Notes: generated by a model not told the origin, from the sequence alone. 64,000 nt of DNA from Sphingobium sp052327305 (GCF_052327305.1 NZ_CP182486.1:1302001-1366000), one strand, 5' to 3'; counted from the first letter of the stretch, positions 1 to 8,930 are shown. Numbers and translations are program-made.

Positions 1-864
1 CTTGGTCGCGTTCTCCCGATCAATCGCGGGCTACGCCTCGCCATCGTGGTGATTGGCGTCGTCGCTTTCGTCGTCTGGACATTCTACCTGACGGGAAGCC
101 AGATCGCGGCGCAGGCCGCTCAACTTCCCACTCTCGTTGAGAGCCAGGTCGAGCGAATCAACGCATGGCTCGCCTCGCGTGGCGTGAATCTGGGCCTTGG
201 CGATCTGCGCTCCGCCGCCAGCCAGATCATGAGTTCGCTCGGTCGCGTCACCGCCGCGATCTCCACGGCCGCTGGTATCATCTCCAGCCTCGTGATGATG
301 ATCGTGCTCGCCATCTTCCTTGCTGTCGAGCCGCAAGTCTATTCGCGCGGCGTGGCCTGGTTCGCGCCGGTCGAGCGGCGCGGCGAGATTCACGATCTCA
401 TTCAGCGCCTCGGCTACACGCTGCGACGGCTTATGGCCGGACGGCTGCTGGGGATGCTGGTGACTGGCCTGTTCACTGGCATATTGCTCATGATCGGCGG
501 CGTACCGATGGCGACCTTGCTCGGCCTTCTGACCGCGCTGCTCGCTTTCCTGCCCAATATCGGCGCGATCCTGTCCGGTGCGCTCATCACGCTCGTCGGC
601 TTCTCGGTGGATGTGCAGCACGGCCTTTATGCGCTGGGCGTCTATTTCGCGGTGCAGATGGTGGAGAGCTATCTCATCACGCCCACTGTCGCGCGGAAAA
701 CCGTTGATCTGCCCCCGGCGCTCGTGCTGGGCGCGCAGATTCTCTTCGGTGCCCTGTTCGGCATCATCGGCCTTGCTCTGGCCGATCCCATCGTCGCGAT
801 GACAAAAGTCATTCTCGAGGAGCGCGCGAAGGCGCGGGTCAAGCGACCGCCGGAAGAGGTCTAA
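1..864 (+). CDS. AI-2E family transporter (5' partial)
   Basis: The frame is open from base 1, so the N-terminus lies outside the window; 287 residues are present against about 350 for the family. Strongly hydrophobic segments alternate with a soluble middle part (roughly residues 35-95). The C-terminal half shows the family pattern of closely packed helices (LLGMLVTGLFTGILLMIGG, then FLPNIGAILSG) and ends with a GLALADPIVAM-like segment, as in the PerM/TqsA group. These are inner-membrane permeases; the substrate cannot be told from sequence, and the AI-2 name is historical. The last residues are basic (KARVKRPPEEV). It converges on the FKBP gene. Confidence 0.85.
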   Translation, partial: LGRVLPINRGLRLAIVVIGVVAFVVWTFYLTGSQIAAQAAQLPTLVESQVERINAWLASRGVNLGLGDLRSAASQIMSSLGRVTAAISTAAGIISSLVMMIVLAIFLAVEPQVYSRGVAWFAPVERRGEIHDLIQRLGYTLRRLMAGRLLGMLVTGLFTGILLMIGGVPMATLLGLLTALLAFLPNIGAILSGALITLVGFSVDVQHGLYALGVYFAVQMVESYLITPTVARKTVDLPPALVLGAQILFGALFGIIGLALADPIVAMTKVILEERAKARVKRPPEEV

Positions 865-883
865 GCTCTTCCATCTTCACCCC

Positions 884-907
884 GGGCTGGACCCCGTGGT
901 CCAGCTG
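884..907. terminator. Hairpin between convergent genes
   Basis: A perfect 8-bp stem (GCTGGACC/GGTCCAGC, 886-893 and 898-905) with a 4-nt loop sits in the 94-bp gap between the converging permease and FKBP genes. No clear T-run follows on either strand, so it is a terminator candidate only. Confidence 0.35.
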
Positions 908-958
908 CCTCTGTAGCGGGATCTCAGCTACGGCCTACCCGATGGACGCTCGGCAGCC

Positions 959-1516
959 TCAGGGCTGCGGGGCCATGTCCGGCATAGGTGCGCCGCTCTC
1001 GCCCTGCTGGCTCTGCATCTGCTGCTGCAGCATGCGCTGGAGCTGCTGCTGTTGCTGCGCCTCCATGATTTCGGCGCGCGTCTTGAACTCGTGGAGCTGA
1101 ATGTCGAACTGCAGCGGCGAGTTAGCGGGGATGCCCGGCGGCGGAGAGGCGCCATAGGCCTTGTCGGCCGGGATCCACACGCGCATCCGCCCGCCCTTGC
1201 GCATCAGCGTGATCGCCTCCGCGAAGCCCGGCACCGTGCCGGCAATCTCCATCGGCGCGCCCGGATTCTCGTCGAACACCTTGCCGTCCGGCAGCGTGCC
1301 CTTGTAGCCGATCAGCGCGAAGTCGTCCCGCGTGGGGCTCGGGCCTTCGCCCGGCTTGATGATCTGATAGCGCAGCCCGCTCTCGGTGCTGCCGAACTGG
1401 CGCACGCCTGCCCAAGAAAGCGTTGCCGCGCACGCACCGACCAGAACGATTCCCAGCCAGAACCGGCGGACCGATCCCTTGGCGATGGGGCGAAGCGGTA
1501 CGGCGGTCACCGACAT
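959..1516 (-). CDS. FKBP-type peptidyl-prolyl cis-trans isomerase
   Basis: 185 residues. Residues about 20-40 form an uncleaved membrane anchor (FWLGIVLVGACAATLSWAG), so the catalytic domain should lie in the periplasm. The FKBP fold follows: GLRYQIIKPGEGPSP, VGYKG-like segment (IGYKGTLPDGKVFDE), then a loop with GGRMRVWIPADKAYG and the IPANSPLQFDIQLHEF signature. It should isomerise X-Pro bonds in exported proteins. The tail is low-complexity Gln/Met-rich (EAQQQQQLQRMLQQQMQ), which is unusual. I chose ATG 1516 because a longer in-frame extension would run upstream without coding character, and GGAA precedes this ATG. It follows rpsU on the same strand. Confidence 0.88.
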   Translation of the reverse strand: MSVTAVPLRPIAKGSVRRFWLGIVLVGACAATLSWAGVRQFGSTESGLRYQIIKPGEGPSPTRDDFALIGYKGTLPDGKVFDENPGAPMEIAGTVPGFAEAITLMRKGGRMRVWIPADKAYGASPPPGIPANSPLQFDIQLHEFKTRAEIMEAQQQQQLQRMLQQQMQSQQGESGAPMPDMAPQP

Positions 1517-1540
1517 GAGATGTTCCTGTAGCTGAGACGC

Positions 1541-1562
1541 AAAGGGCGCCACCCTGGCGCCC
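1541..1562 (-). terminator. Hairpin between rpsU and the FKBP gene
   Basis: A 7-bp perfect GC stem (GGGCGCC/GGCGCCC) with a 5-nt loop is followed on the minus strand by TTTGCGT. It lies downstream of rpsU and before the FKBP start, so it may attenuate read-through from the highly expressed ribosomal gene. Confidence 0.45.
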
Positions 1563-1586
1563 TCTGGAGAATTTTGACCGAAGCTC

Positions 1587-1793
1587 TTACCGGGCGCCGT
1601 CGCGCTCGGCGCGCTTGCGCTCCAGCTTGCGCGCGCGGCGGACAGCTGCCGCCTTCTCGCGTGCCCGCTTCTCGGAGGGCTTCTCATAGTGCCGGCGGAG
1701 CTTCATCTCGCGATACACGCCTTCGCGCTGCAGCTTCTTCTTGAGCGCGCGCAGAGCCTGGTCGACGTTGTTGTCGCGAACGATGATTTGCAT
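1587..1793 (-). CDS. rpsU: 30S ribosomal protein S21
   Basis: 68 residues, the normal alphaproteobacterial length. It begins MQIIVRDNNVDQALRALKKK and continues with the S21 core (EGVYREMKLRRHYEKPSEKR), then a basic Arg/Lys/Ala-rich tail (AAAVRRARKLERKRAERD). S21 binds the platform of the small subunit and helps mRNA selection at initiation. ATG 1793 is the conserved start; the in-frame extension upstream is not S21-like. It is divergent from the aldolase gene, leaving a 229-bp shared promoter region. Confidence 0.96.
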   Translation of the reverse strand: MQIIVRDNNVDQALRALKKKLQREGVYREMKLRRHYEKPSEKRAREKAAAVRRARKLERKRAERDGAR

Positions 1794-2022
1794 AAGCCGG
1801 TCTGTCTCCAATCTCGATGCCGTCGGATCAAGCGCGAAAAAAGCGCCCGGCACCGCGACGAATATATCCAAAAATGCAAGACGCCGCGAAAGCTAGGTCC
1901 GCGGCGAAACGCTGCGCCCCTACCAGCACCTGCCTGCGCGATCAAGCGGAAACGGTCGACAAGGCGGAGGAACTGCCGCATTCTCCGCCGGCAATAAAGC
2001 ATAAGTCGCACAGGAGAGACGC

Positions 2023-2781
2023 ATGGCCACCGCCATAGATGCCCGCCAGTGGACCGAAGCGGAATGGGCCGCACGGCGCCAGCTTGCCGCCTGCTACCGC
2101 ATCTTCGATCATTTCGGCTGGACCGAACTCATCTACAATCACATCACGCTGCGCGTGCCAGGCGAGGACGACGCCTTCCTCATCAACGGTTTCGGCCTGC
2201 ATTACAGCGAGATCAAGGCCTCCAATCTCGTGAAGGTCGATATCGACGGCAAGCGACTCGACTCGAACGCCGGACCGATCAACCCCGCCGGCTTCATGCA
2301 GCACAGCCTGTTCCACCGCCATGTGCTGGATGCGCATTGCGTCATCCACACCCACACCACGGCAGGCATGGCCGTCGCCTCGACACGCGAGGGCCTTCAG
2401 CCGACCAATTTCTACAGCGCCGCCTTTCACGGCCAGATCGCCTATCACGACTTCGAGGGCGTCACGATTCGCGAGGAAGAGGGCACACGCCTGCTCGCGA
2501 ATCTGGGCGACAAGCGCGTCATGATCCTGCGCAATCACGGCCTGCTGGTCATGGCGCCGACACTGCCGGAGGCGTTTCTGCGCTATTTCCTGCTAGAGCG
2601 CGCCTGCGCGGCGCAGATCGCGACCAGCCAGGCGGGCACGCCCATGCCGGTGCCGGACGAAGTCATCGCGGTTCATCAGCGCGATCTCCAAGCCATGCAG
2701 GCCTTCGGCTCACCCGGCGCCCCGGACTTTGCCGCGATGGTCCGTGTCATCGACCGGATTGACACGAGCTGGCGCGACTGA
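2023..2781 (+). CDS. Class II aldolase/adducin family protein
   Basis: 252 residues with the class II aldolase fold: N-terminal AACYRIFDHFGWTELIYNH, the substrate loop around VPG, and the metal site HTHTTAGMAVAS (two His), with a third His in ILRNHGLLVMAP. Family members (fuculose-phosphate aldolase, ribulose-phosphate epimerase, adducin) use divalent metal and a retro-aldol-type reaction; the true substrate is unknown. The start has a good Shine-Dalgarno (AGGAGAG, 7 nt upstream). The next gene begins 13 bp after its stop, so the two are probably co-transcribed. Confidence 0.88.
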   Translation: MATAIDARQWTEAEWAARRQLAACYRIFDHFGWTELIYNHITLRVPGEDDAFLINGFGLHYSEIKASNLVKVDIDGKRLDSNAGPINPAGFMQHSLFHRHVLDAHCVIHTHTTAGMAVASTREGLQPTNFYSAAFHGQIAYHDFEGVTIREEEGTRLLANLGDKRVMILRNHGLLVMAPTLPEAFLRYFLLERACAAQIATSQAGTPMPVPDEVIAVHQRDLQAMQAFGSPGAPDFAAMVRVIDRIDTSWRD

Positions 2782-2794
2782 TTGACGGGATGGC

Positions 2795-3340
2795 GTGACC
2801 CGCTTCACTGTCAACGACCGCCCGGTCCAGTATCGCATGGACCCGCAGACCCCGCTCCTGTGGGCGCTGCGGGATGCGTCCAACCTCACTGGCACCAAAT
2901 ATGGCTGCGGCACGGGCGACTGCGGCGCCTGCACGGTGGACATAGATGGTAGAGCGGTGCGCTCCTGCCAGATTACCATCGCGGCCGTCGAAGGGCGCTT
3001 CGTCACCACGATCGAGGGGTTGTCGTCTGATCGCGATCATCCGGTGCAGCAAGCATGGGCGGCACAGAGCGTGCCCCAGTGCGGCTATTGCCAGTCCGGC
3101 ATGATCATGGCCGCGCAGGCCCTGCTCCGCCGCAACAATAATCCCACGGATGAGCAGATCGATACGGCGATCACCAATATCTGCCGCTGCGGCACCTATC
3201 CACGCATTCGCGAGGCGATCAAGCAGGCCGGCCGCATCCTGCGCGACGAGGAGCGCGTGTCTGCCGCGCCCGCACCGGGCATTACCCCCGCCGAGGCCGC
3301 GCGTGAGGTGCCGGCCCTGCGCGCGCCGGGCAAGGACTAG
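2795..3340 (+). CDS. (2Fe-2S)-binding subunit of a xanthine-oxidase-type hydroxylase (IorA/CoxS-like), orphan
   Basis: 181 residues from a GTG start. The N-terminal half is a plant-type 2Fe-2S ferredoxin domain with C-x4-C-x2-C and a fourth Cys (YGCGTGDCGACTVD ... RSC). The C-terminal half is the four-helix 2Fe-2S domain (CGYCQSGMIM ... NICRCGTYPRI). This is the layout of isoquinoline 1-oxidoreductase alpha and similar small subunits, which pass electrons from a molybdopterin subunit. No molybdopterin large subunit or FAD subunit is next to it, so its partner must be encoded elsewhere or be missing. A Pro/Ala-rich tail of about 35 residues follows the second domain. Confidence 0.87.
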   Translation: MTRFTVNDRPVQYRMDPQTPLLWALRDASNLTGTKYGCGTGDCGACTVDIDGRAVRSCQITIAAVEGRFVTTIEGLSSDRDHPVQQAWAAQSVPQCGYCQSGMIMAAQALLRRNNNPTDEQIDTAITNICRCGTYPRIREAIKQAGRILRDEERVSAAPAPGITPAEAAREVPALRAPGKD

Positions 3341-3446
3341 TGCGCACTAAGAGGACGCATAGGCAGCTATCGCGGCTTTGACGATAAAAGCGGACTGTCC
3401 GGACAAGACGACATTGCGGACGTAGGTTACTGTGTTAGCTTCTCGC

Positions 3447-4094
3447 ATGCAGCAGCGCGCTTGGCTCAAATATGTCCATTGGTTTGGCTACTTCGCGAGC
3501 CTTGTCGTTGTCATTGAGTTCATCGCGATCGGATATGTTGCCACGGCTGAATGGATGGGGCGCTCAGCGCGCTCGGACCATACACGAATGCATGACGGAC
3601 CGCTTCTGGATCGATTAAAATCAGATCAGGACAATGAAGTGGCGAATCTTCTAGAAAAAACACCACCGTTTTCTGATCGCTATCAGGATGGTTTGCGTAT
3701 GGTTTCGATGCCATCCTTCGGTGACACCTATTTTTCTATCTCATTACGCCGAGTGCAGGCCGGGGCCGAGGGGCAAATCATTTTCACGCCGGTAAGATCA
3801 GGGCTCGGATCAAGCGGTTCATTCAAATTCAAAATGGCATCATCAGCTTATGCGAGGCTGGTGGCAGAACTTGACGTATTATCGGCGGAGTGGACCAGCG
3901 AGGCTAGCTTTTGGACCGATGGAACCAGAGTCGCATATGAGCGCGCAAAGAACGGACATCTGACCTCCGGCTTAGGTAATTCGCCCAATTTCTATGGGAA
4001 GATCAATGCCGCGGTTTTCAATGCCATTCGCCCCTCGGTTGCGCAGTTGAGCAGGTTTGAAAACGATGGTCATCCAATGGGGACTTTTGACTAG
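3447..4094 (+). CDS. Hypothetical membrane-anchored protein
   Basis: I do not recognise it. 215 residues from ATG 3447 (a GTG at 3432 would add five). One hydrophobic helix near the N-terminus (about residues 10-35, WFGYFASLVVVIEFIAIGYVA) is followed by a soluble domain without Cys and without a motif I know. Codon use is AT-richer than in its neighbours (AAA, ATT, TTT and TCA are common), which suggests recent acquisition. It stands alone between the iorA-like gene and an RcnB-family gene, with about 100 bp before it and 243 bp after it. Confidence 0.6.
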   Translation: MQQRAWLKYVHWFGYFASLVVVIEFIAIGYVATAEWMGRSARSDHTRMHDGPLLDRLKSDQDNEVANLLEKTPPFSDRYQDGLRMVSMPSFGDTYFSISLRRVQAGAEGQIIFTPVRSGLGSSGSFKFKMASSAYARLVAELDVLSAEWTSEASFWTDGTRVAYERAKNGHLTSGLGNSPNFYGKINAAVFNAIRPSVAQLSRFENDGHPMGTFD

Positions 4095-4337
4095 GGCCGC
4101 TGTCCTTTTCCCCCGACAAAACATACATCCCCCATTAGCATGGCGCGGCCTGAAAGCGGGCCTTTCAGAGAGGTTGGGTGACACCTCACATGACTCGCCC
4201 CGAAGCGGGACGCTCCGCCAAAGAGCCCCCGATTCTTTCAGGATGCTGTCCACGCTATTCAGCATGATGACATAGCGAACGCGCTATTTCCCTTGGCATG
4301 CCGGGAAAGCCGGCTCCTGGATTAAGGATAGGATGCG

Positions 4338-5372
4338 ATGAGGACGTGGCTGACTGCCCCCTTGCTGGCGGCGACGATTTTAGGCTCGATGGTGCCATCG
4401 ATCGCGCAGGCGCAGGAGGGCCAGCGACAGGGCCGCTGGAACCGTGGCGGGGATGCGGGCGTGAGCGCCCCCCGTGGCCCCGGCATGCGCAGCGGCGGGG
4501 ACATGCGTGGCGGCAACTGGGGTCGGCAGAATGGCGGCGAGATGCGCACGCAGCGCCCCTCCATGCCCGCTGGCGACGGACAGGCCGTGAACCGCGCTCC
4601 GCGTGGCGACTGGGGCCAGCGCCGCGCCGATGGCGATAATGGTTGGCGCGGACGCCAGCCCGGCCAGACCGTCACGCCACCTGCTCCCCCGCCGGCTGCG
4701 GCGCCCGCTCCCCGTATCGAGACCAATGGTCGCGACCGCGCGCAGTGGCAGCAGCGCAGACCCGATGGTTGGCAGGGCAATCGCCCGGACGTTGGGCGCC
4801 CCGGAGACAACCGCCCCGGCGGAGACACGGTGCGCGGCCGCAACCCCAATGGAGACGCCTTGGCCGATGCCGCGCGGCGCGACTGGATCGAGCGCAATCG
4901 TGACCGGAACGACAGGCGCGACGACCGCCGGGATAATCGCAACTGGGATCGCGACCGCAACGGCGCGAACTCTCGCTACGGCTGGAACGGCAACAACAAT
5001 TGGGGCCGTCCGGGCTATCAGCAGCGCCTGTCCGATCGCGACCGGTGGAGCGGCAGCCAGCGCTGGAGCCGGGACTGGCGGCGGGACAATCGCTACGACT
5101 GGCAGCGCTACCGGCAGCTCAATCGCAGTTATTACCGGATGCCGGCCTATTACGCGCCTTATGGCTGGAACGGCGGTTATCGCCGTTTCTCCATCGGCAT
5201 CTTCCTGAGCAACAGCCTGTTCGCGCAGAACTACTGGATCGACGATCCATGGTATTACCGCCTACCCCCGGCTTACGGCACGATGCGCTGGATCCGCTAT
5301 TATGATGACGCTCTGCTCGTCGACATGCGCGACGGCTATGTCGTCGACGTGGTTCACGACTTCTTCTGGTGA
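4338..5372 (+). CDS. RcnB-family periplasmic protein with long Arg/Gly/Asn-rich linker
   Basis: 344 residues. A signal peptide (about residues 1-25, ending SIAQAQ) is followed by some 200 residues of low complexity rich in Gly, Arg, Asp, Asn and Trp. The C-terminal module (about 250-344) matches the RcnB family: FSIGIFLSNSLFAQNYWID, PWYYRLPPAYGTMRWIRYYDD, and the end VVHDFFW. E. coli RcnB is a periplasmic protein in nickel/cobalt homeostasis; whether that role holds here is unknown. The same C-terminal pattern recurs in the gene at 6409. The 243-bp gap upstream (4095-4337) holds nothing I could identify. Confidence 0.78.
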   Translation: MRTWLTAPLLAATILGSMVPSIAQAQEGQRQGRWNRGGDAGVSAPRGPGMRSGGDMRGGNWGRQNGGEMRTQRPSMPAGDGQAVNRAPRGDWGQRRADGDNGWRGRQPGQTVTPPAPPPAAAPAPRIETNGRDRAQWQQRRPDGWQGNRPDVGRPGDNRPGGDTVRGRNPNGDALADAARRDWIERNRDRNDRRDDRRDNRNWDRDRNGANSRYGWNGNNNWGRPGYQQRLSDRDRWSGSQRWSRDWRRDNRYDWQRYRQLNRSYYRMPAYYAPYGWNGGYRRFSIGIFLSNSLFAQNYWIDDPWYYRLPPAYGTMRWIRYYDDALLVDMRDGYVVDVVHDFFW

Positions 5373-5531
5373 GCATCTCGACCATCACGAGACATTGACC
5401 AGCCGGGCTTCCTGAGCGGCCTTCAGGAAAGACTGGGCGGTGTGCGAGTCTATCGCACATCGCCCTTTTCTTGCGACTCTTCGCCGCGTCACCCCCTTGT
5501 CCGCTCGGGCTGTCGATGGCACGGGGAGGCC

Positions 5532-6224
5532 ATGGTGATGACCTGGCCCGACGACGCCGACGCCCCCTCGCCCGCCCGCGCCGCGATCGGCGATGCCGTG
5601 CGCACGCGCCTCTCCCGCAACCCGATGGTTTCGCAGGTGAAGACGCCCAAGGCGGACATGTTCCTACGCCACGGCTTCCTCAGCCCGCCGGAATGCGAGG
5701 AAATGAAGAGGCGCATTGATACCGACGCCGTGCCGTCACAGCTCTTCTCTGGAACCGGTAACGCGCTTTACCGGACGTCGAGCAGCTGCAATTTCAGCGC
5801 CTATGATCCGTTCATCGCCAGATTGACGCAGCGGATCGACACGCTGCTGGGCTATGATGGCACATGCGGCGAAACGCTGCAGGGTCAGCGCTACGAGCCG
5901 GGACAGGAATATAAGCTCCACTGCGACCATTTTCCCGGCATCGCCCATTACTGGCCCGCGATGCGCGAGACGGGAGGTCAGCGTTGCTGGACGGCCATGG
6001 CCTATCTCTGCGACGTGGACGCAGGCGGCGAGACGATGTTTCCCCGGCTCGATGTAATGATCCCGCCCCGGCGCGGCACCTTGCTCATCTGGAATAACAT
6101 GGGCCCGAACGGACAGCCCAATGGCGAGACTGTCCATGCCGCCCGCCCGGTGGAGCGCGGCGTCAAATATGTCCTTACCAAATGGTATCGCGAGCGACCC
6201 TGGCTGCCCACGACCCCGGCGTGA
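5532..6224 (+). CDS. 2OG-Fe(II) oxygenase, prolyl 4-hydroxylase alpha-like
   Basis: 230 residues. The double-stranded beta-helix core carries the iron triad H-x-D ... H (LHCDHF near residue 130, and ETVHAARP near 200), followed by a Lys (GVKYVLTKWY) placed to bind 2-oxoglutarate. The segment GGETMFPRL is typical of the P4H branch. It should hydroxylate a protein or peptide side chain. I chose ATG 5532 because GGGGAGG lies just upstream; a GTG at 5442 would add 30 residues without domain character. It lies between two RcnB-family genes on the same strand. Confidence 0.85.
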   Translation: MVMTWPDDADAPSPARAAIGDAVRTRLSRNPMVSQVKTPKADMFLRHGFLSPPECEEMKRRIDTDAVPSQLFSGTGNALYRTSSSCNFSAYDPFIARLTQRIDTLLGYDGTCGETLQGQRYEPGQEYKLHCDHFPGIAHYWPAMRETGGQRCWTAMAYLCDVDAGGETMFPRLDVMIPPRRGTLLIWNNMGPNGQPNGETVHAARPVERGVKYVLTKWYRERPWLPTTPA

Positions 6225-6408
6225 TGTTTGCTATCCACTGAGGTGGATGCACCGCACCACTCCGCGACAATTCGAGACATATCTTTCCGTTTTCTGACCG
6301 TATCGTTTCCAAGGGGTTCAGCCAAACGCGCTCATAAGGCGTTTATCGGGTGCATTGAGCGGTCCGCCGGCAGGCGGCGTCTCAGGCCCGACGTGAAGGA
6401 GACGAACC

Positions 6409-6879
6409 ATGCGTAAACTCATTCTTACTGCGCTTGTCGCCGCGATTGCCCTCCCCAGCGCCGCTATGGCCCAGTCGGCTGGAGAGTTGCGCCGCGACCG
6501 TCAGGACATTCGTCAGGAACAGCGCGATTTGCGTCAGGCCCAACGCTATGGCGACCGTCGCGACATACGCGAAGAACGCCGCGACGTGCGTGAGGCGCGT
6601 CAGGAATATCGCGAGGACTGGCGCGACTATCGCAAGACGCATCGCACTGTTTATGCCCGCGGCAACTGGAATGCCCCGTTCCGCTATCAGCGCTTCGCGG
6701 TCGGCGCACCGATCCGTCCGGCATATTTCGGCCAGCGTTACGTGATCGCCAACCCCGCGCGTTATCGCCTGCCCCCGGCCGGCCCGAATATGCGCTGGGT
6801 ACGCCATTATGACGATGTGCTGCTCGTCAACGTCCGCACGGGCCGCGTAGCCCGCGTGTATAACGGCTTCTTCTGGTAA
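6409..6879 (+). CDS. RcnB-family periplasmic protein
   Basis: 156 residues. Signal peptide of about 21 residues (ALPSAAMAQS), then a highly charged Arg/Asp/Glu/Gln helix with repeated RRD(I/V)R-like units (about residues 28-80), then the RcnB-family C-terminal module: YRLPPAGPNMRWVRHYDDVLLVN and a final NGFFW. It is a shorter paralogue of the protein at 4338, with an alpha-helical instead of Gly-rich linker. The start is preceded by GAAGGAG, a strong Shine-Dalgarno. Likely periplasmic; the metal role is inferred from the family only. Confidence 0.82.
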   Translation: MRKLILTALVAAIALPSAAMAQSAGELRRDRQDIRQEQRDLRQAQRYGDRRDIREERRDVREARQEYREDWRDYRKTHRTVYARGNWNAPFRYQRFAVGAPIRPAYFGQRYVIANPARYRLPPAGPNMRWVRHYDDVLLVNVRTGRVARVYNGFFW

Positions 6880-7028
6880 GACCTTCCTGCTTGCCAGCAG
6901 CGCGGCCCGGTCGTCCATGTGACGGCCGGGTCGTCGCGTTTCGGGCCGTTCTCCATTGTCTCGCGGAAACGCCAGTGTTAGCCCGGCAACACACGATCGA
7001 CAGATCGACACAAATCCCGGAGACATTC

Positions 7029-8858
7029 ATGACACGCTCGTTCACGTGCACTCTCTCGGCGATAGCGCTTGCCCTGTGCGCGCCCGCCGCGCTCGCCCAG
7101 GCCCCCGCTTCCCCGCCCGCATCGACCGCACAAGCGCCCAAGGGCGAGGATGCGAAGCTCCTCCAGCTGTTCAAGGATTCGGACGAGGCGAACCTCAAGC
7201 GCAATCCCATCAACGCGCTTTTCCGCGGCGACCTGCGCTATGCCGACGAGCTGGGCGACTATATTAGCGACGCTTATTACGATGCCGAGCGTAAGGCGGC
7301 GCAGGACGAGCTGGACGCGCTCCATCGCATCGACCGCGCGAAGCTGACTGACGTCAACAAGATCGCCTACGACGTCTATGAATATAACCACAAGGACACG
7401 CTGAAGGGCCTCAGCCCGGAAATCCTCCGGCTAACGGCCGTGCGCCCGATCAACCATTTTTCGGGCTTCCACACCTTCTATCCGACTTTCGCCTCGGGCA
7501 AAGGCGCCGCGCCGTTCAACACGGTCCTCGACTATGAGAACAACCTCAAGCGTCACAAAGGCTATGTCGTCCTGATCGACCGGTCGATCGGCCGCTTCCG
7601 CGAGGGCATGAAGTCCGGGGTTCTGGAAACAAAGCTCACAATCCAGAATGTGATCGCGCAGCTCGACACGCAGCTTGCGCAGAGCCTTGAGGAATCGCCC
7701 TTCTACGGGCCAGTCCAGCAGTTCCCCGCCACCTTCTCCCAGTCGGACAAGGACCGGTTGACTGCCGCGTATAAGGACGCGATCATCAATGGCATCTATC
7801 CCGCGCACAAGCGGCTGCGCGACTTCCTGAAGACCGAATATCTGCCAGTCGCACGGGACAGTGTTGGCCTCGGCCAGATGAAGGGCGGCCCGGCGCTCTA
7901 CGCCTATCAGATCCAGAGCACGACCACATTGCCGCTCACCCCGGACTATATTCACACGCTTGGCCTGTCGGAGGTCGCACGGATTCGCACCGCGATGGAC
8001 CAGATCCGCCAGGAAGTCGGCTTCAAGGGCACGCTGGGCGAGTTCTTCACCTATGTCCGCGACGATCCCAAGTTCCACCCGCAGTCGCGTCAGTGGATGA
8101 CCGACGAGTTCTACAAGGTCGGCAAACAGGTCGACGAGAAGGTCGCCAGCCAGTTCTCGACCATTCCCAAGACCAAGCTGGAAATCCGGCCCTATCCCGA
8201 ATTCCGCGAGAAATATGAGGCCGGCGGCTCCTATGAGCCGGGCACGCCGGACGGGTCGCGGCCAGGCGTGTTCTATTTCAATGCCTATGATCTGCCTTCG
8301 CGCAGCATACCGGGCATCACCACGCTTTATCTGCACGAGGGCGCGCCGGGCCATCACTTCCAGATCAGCCTTGCGCAGGAAAATCCGGACCTGCCCGCCT
8401 TCATCCGCTTCGGCGGCAACACGGCTTATGTCGAGGGCTGGGCGCTCTATGCCGAGACGCTGGGCTATGATTTCGGCTTCTACAAGGACCCCTATCAGCG
8501 GCTCGGCACGCTGGATGACGAGATGCTGCGCGCGATGCGGCTGGTCGTCGATTCAGGCATCCACGCCAAGGGTTGGACCCGCGACCAGTCCATTCAGTAC
8601 ATGCTGGACAACAGCTCGATGGGCCGGACGGATGCCACGGCGGAAGTCGAGCGCTACATCGCCATTCCCAGTCAGGCCGTGGCCTACAAGATCGGCGCGC
8701 TCACCATCCAGCGCCTCAAGAAGAAGGCGCAGGACGCGCTTGGCAGCAAGTTCGACGTCCGGGATTTCCACGCTCAGGTGCTGATGACCGGAGCACTGCC
8801 GCTCAGCGTGCTGGAAAAGAAGATCGACGACTGGATCGCGGCGAAGAAGGCCGGCTGA
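7029..8858 (+). CDS. DUF885 family protein, putative exported metallopeptidase
   Basis: 609 residues. The signal peptide (about residues 1-24, ends AALAQA) sends it to the periplasm. The body is DUF885, with the hallmark LYLHEGAPGHHFQ (an HE-x4-HH motif) near residue 438 and a downstream Glu in VEGWALYAETLG. This arrangement resembles a zinc peptidase site of the M32/carboxypeptidase-Taq-like kind, so peptidase activity is plausible but is inference. I chose ATG 7029 since the signal peptide begins there. It converges on the TonB receptor gene, with a terminator between them. Confidence 0.86.
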   Translation: MTRSFTCTLSAIALALCAPAALAQAPASPPASTAQAPKGEDAKLLQLFKDSDEANLKRNPINALFRGDLRYADELGDYISDAYYDAERKAAQDELDALHRIDRAKLTDVNKIAYDVYEYNHKDTLKGLSPEILRLTAVRPINHFSGFHTFYPTFASGKGAAPFNTVLDYENNLKRHKGYVVLIDRSIGRFREGMKSGVLETKLTIQNVIAQLDTQLAQSLEESPFYGPVQQFPATFSQSDKDRLTAAYKDAIINGIYPAHKRLRDFLKTEYLPVARDSVGLGQMKGGPALYAYQIQSTTTLPLTPDYIHTLGLSEVARIRTAMDQIRQEVGFKGTLGEFFTYVRDDPKFHPQSRQWMTDEFYKVGKQVDEKVASQFSTIPKTKLEIRPYPEFREKYEAGGSYEPGTPDGSRPGVFYFNAYDLPSRSIPGITTLYLHEGAPGHHFQISLAQENPDLPAFIRFGGNTAYVEGWALYAETLGYDFGFYKDPYQRLGTLDDEMLRAMRLVVDSGIHAKGWTRDQSIQYMLDNSSMGRTDATAEVERYIAIPSQAVAYKIGALTIQRLKKKAQDALGSKFDVRDFHAQVLMTGALPLSVLEKKIDDWIAAKKAG

Positions 8859-8870
8859 TCCGAGCGCAAA

Positions 8871-8908
8871 GAAAAGGGGGCGAGCCTTTCAGTCCGCCCC
8901 CATTTTCG
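8871..8908. terminator. Bidirectional rho-independent terminator
   Basis: A perfect GGGGGCG/CGCCCCC stem (8876-8882 and 8895-8901) is flanked by AAAA on the left and ATTTTC on the right. It therefore ends with a T-run on both strands and serves the converging DUF885 and TonB-receptor genes. Confidence 0.8.
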
Positions 8909-8930
8909 CCACAACTGGAATATCGAACAA

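Noticed and set aside
4057..4275. 72-codon plus-strand frame after the AT-richer gene
   Set aside because: It overlaps the preceding gene in another frame and has no support.
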